Positions 63,687 through 64,000 of a DNA stretch of 64,000 nt are shown here, one piece after another (position 1 is the first letter of the stretch; every line of letters starts with the position of its first letter). The stretch comes from Thermasporomyces composti (GTDB lineage Bacteria > Actinomycetota > Actinomycetes > Propionibacteriales > Actinopolymorphaceae): positions 4,278,001-4,342,000 of the forward strand of contig NZ_QTUC01000001.1 in assembly GCF_003386795.1 (NCBI RefSeq). The letters are read 5' to 3'. A model generated the notes under the pieces. It did not search any database, was not told where the DNA came from, and saw only the letters and a list, made by a program, of their open reading frames with translations. The position numbers and the translations under genes are program-made.

Positions 63687-64000
63687 GTGAGACAGACGAA
63701 CGACGACAAGGGACGCCAGCTCGCCGAGCAGCGACCCGGCTCGTTGAAGATCGCGCGGATTGCCGGGGTGCCGGTCTACGTCAACCTGTCCTGGATCCTG
63801 GTCGCCTTGCTCATCGCCTACATCTTCAAGCCAGTGATCGACTCGCAGGTCCCGGGGCTGGGCGTCTGGTCCTTCGTCGCCGCCTTCGGCTTCGCCGTCC
63901 TGCTGTACGCGTCCGTGCTCGTCCACGAGATCTCCCACGTCCTCGTCGCCCGCCGCTTCGGACTCCCAGTACGCGCGATCACCTTGCAGTTCCTCGGCGG
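63687..64000 (+). CDS. M50-family site-2 protease, 5' part
   Basis: 104 residues before the window ends. GTG 63687. After a short polar tail and GSLKIARIAGVPVYVNLSWILVALLIAY (first membrane helix), the zinc motif HEISH is at residue 80 in SVLVHEISHVLVARRFGLPVRAITLQFLGG, the M50B pattern. Such intramembrane proteases release membrane-tethered anti-sigma or regulatory proteins. The gene continues beyond the window. Confidence 0.88.
   Translation, partial: MRQTNDDKGRQLAEQRPGSLKIARIAGVPVYVNLSWILVALLIAYIFKPVIDSQVPGLGVWSFVAAFGFAVLLYASVLVHEISHVLVARRFGLPVRAITLQFLG

Noticed and set aside
1-64000. CRISPR array, insertion sequence or prophage
   Set aside because: No regularly spaced repeats, transposase, integrase or attachment sites were seen; the only repeats are short tandem ones listed above.

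Overview
The window is a high-GC (about 70%) stretch of an actinobacterial chromosome. The strongest evidence is mshC (mycothiol biosynthesis, confined to Actinobacteria), together with actinobacterial-only families (DUF3090, SCO1664-type kinase-like protein, MSMEG_4193-type phosphatase, DUF5703), frequent GTG starts, TAGGNT-type -10 boxes lying 6-9 nt before start codons, and a riboflavin operon in the order ribE-ribM-ribBA-ribH. A Propionibacteriales/Streptosporangiales-like organism is plausible, but I cannot place it to genus. There is no phage, insertion sequence, CRISPR array or plasmid signature.

Layout: 1-6.2 kb is a housekeeping run (3' end of priA, a HAD phosphatase, def, fmt, rsmB, rpe, a small barrel protein). 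6.3-9.7 kb is an FMN riboswitch followed by the riboflavin synthesis/uptake operon. 9.8-14.9 kb holds a SixA-like phosphatase, serB, a GH4 glycosidase, an unknown protein and a lone ABC ATPase. 14.9-18.5 kb holds NfeD, an SPFH protein, a TauE/SafE-type carrier and an M48 peptidase. 18.5-20 kb has a YbaK-like deacylase and an rRNA/tRNA methyltransferase. 20-23.7 kb is a probable SoxR-controlled detoxification cassette (ABC exporter plus ABM monooxygenase, divergent soxR with a recognisable SoxR box) and an FhuF-type ferric reductase.

23.9-39 kb is accessory: a zinc alcohol dehydrogenase, a VTT membrane protein, a CDP-alcohol phosphotransferase, a Tat-exported GxGYxYP protein, an antiporter, a VOC protein divergent from a metallo-beta-lactamase-fold hydrolase, a regulator with two MerR domains, a TetR-controlled quinone reductase/MFS operon in which both structural genes look broken, an erythromycin-esterase-like protein, an AraC regulator and a saccharopine-dehydrogenase-like enzyme.

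39-52.6 kb returns to core actinobacterial genes: tRNA-Leu(GAG), an M20 peptidase with DUF5703, an aldo/keto reductase lacking the usual His, an F420-type oxidoreductase with uppP, the conserved phosphatase/DUF3090/kinase-like triad, mshC, a PAC2 protein and metH. 52.9-60.4 kb is a complete peptide ABC transporter operon ending in an MFS gene. The right end carries a NarL-type two-component system, a RecB-like Fe-S nuclease and the 5' part of an M50 protease.

The most interesting items are the SoxR box with its ABC/ABM cassette, the decaying TetR operon with paired intact operators, the uncharacterised triad next to mshC, the many candidate leaderless starts, and a perfect 19-bp palindrome in front of metH.
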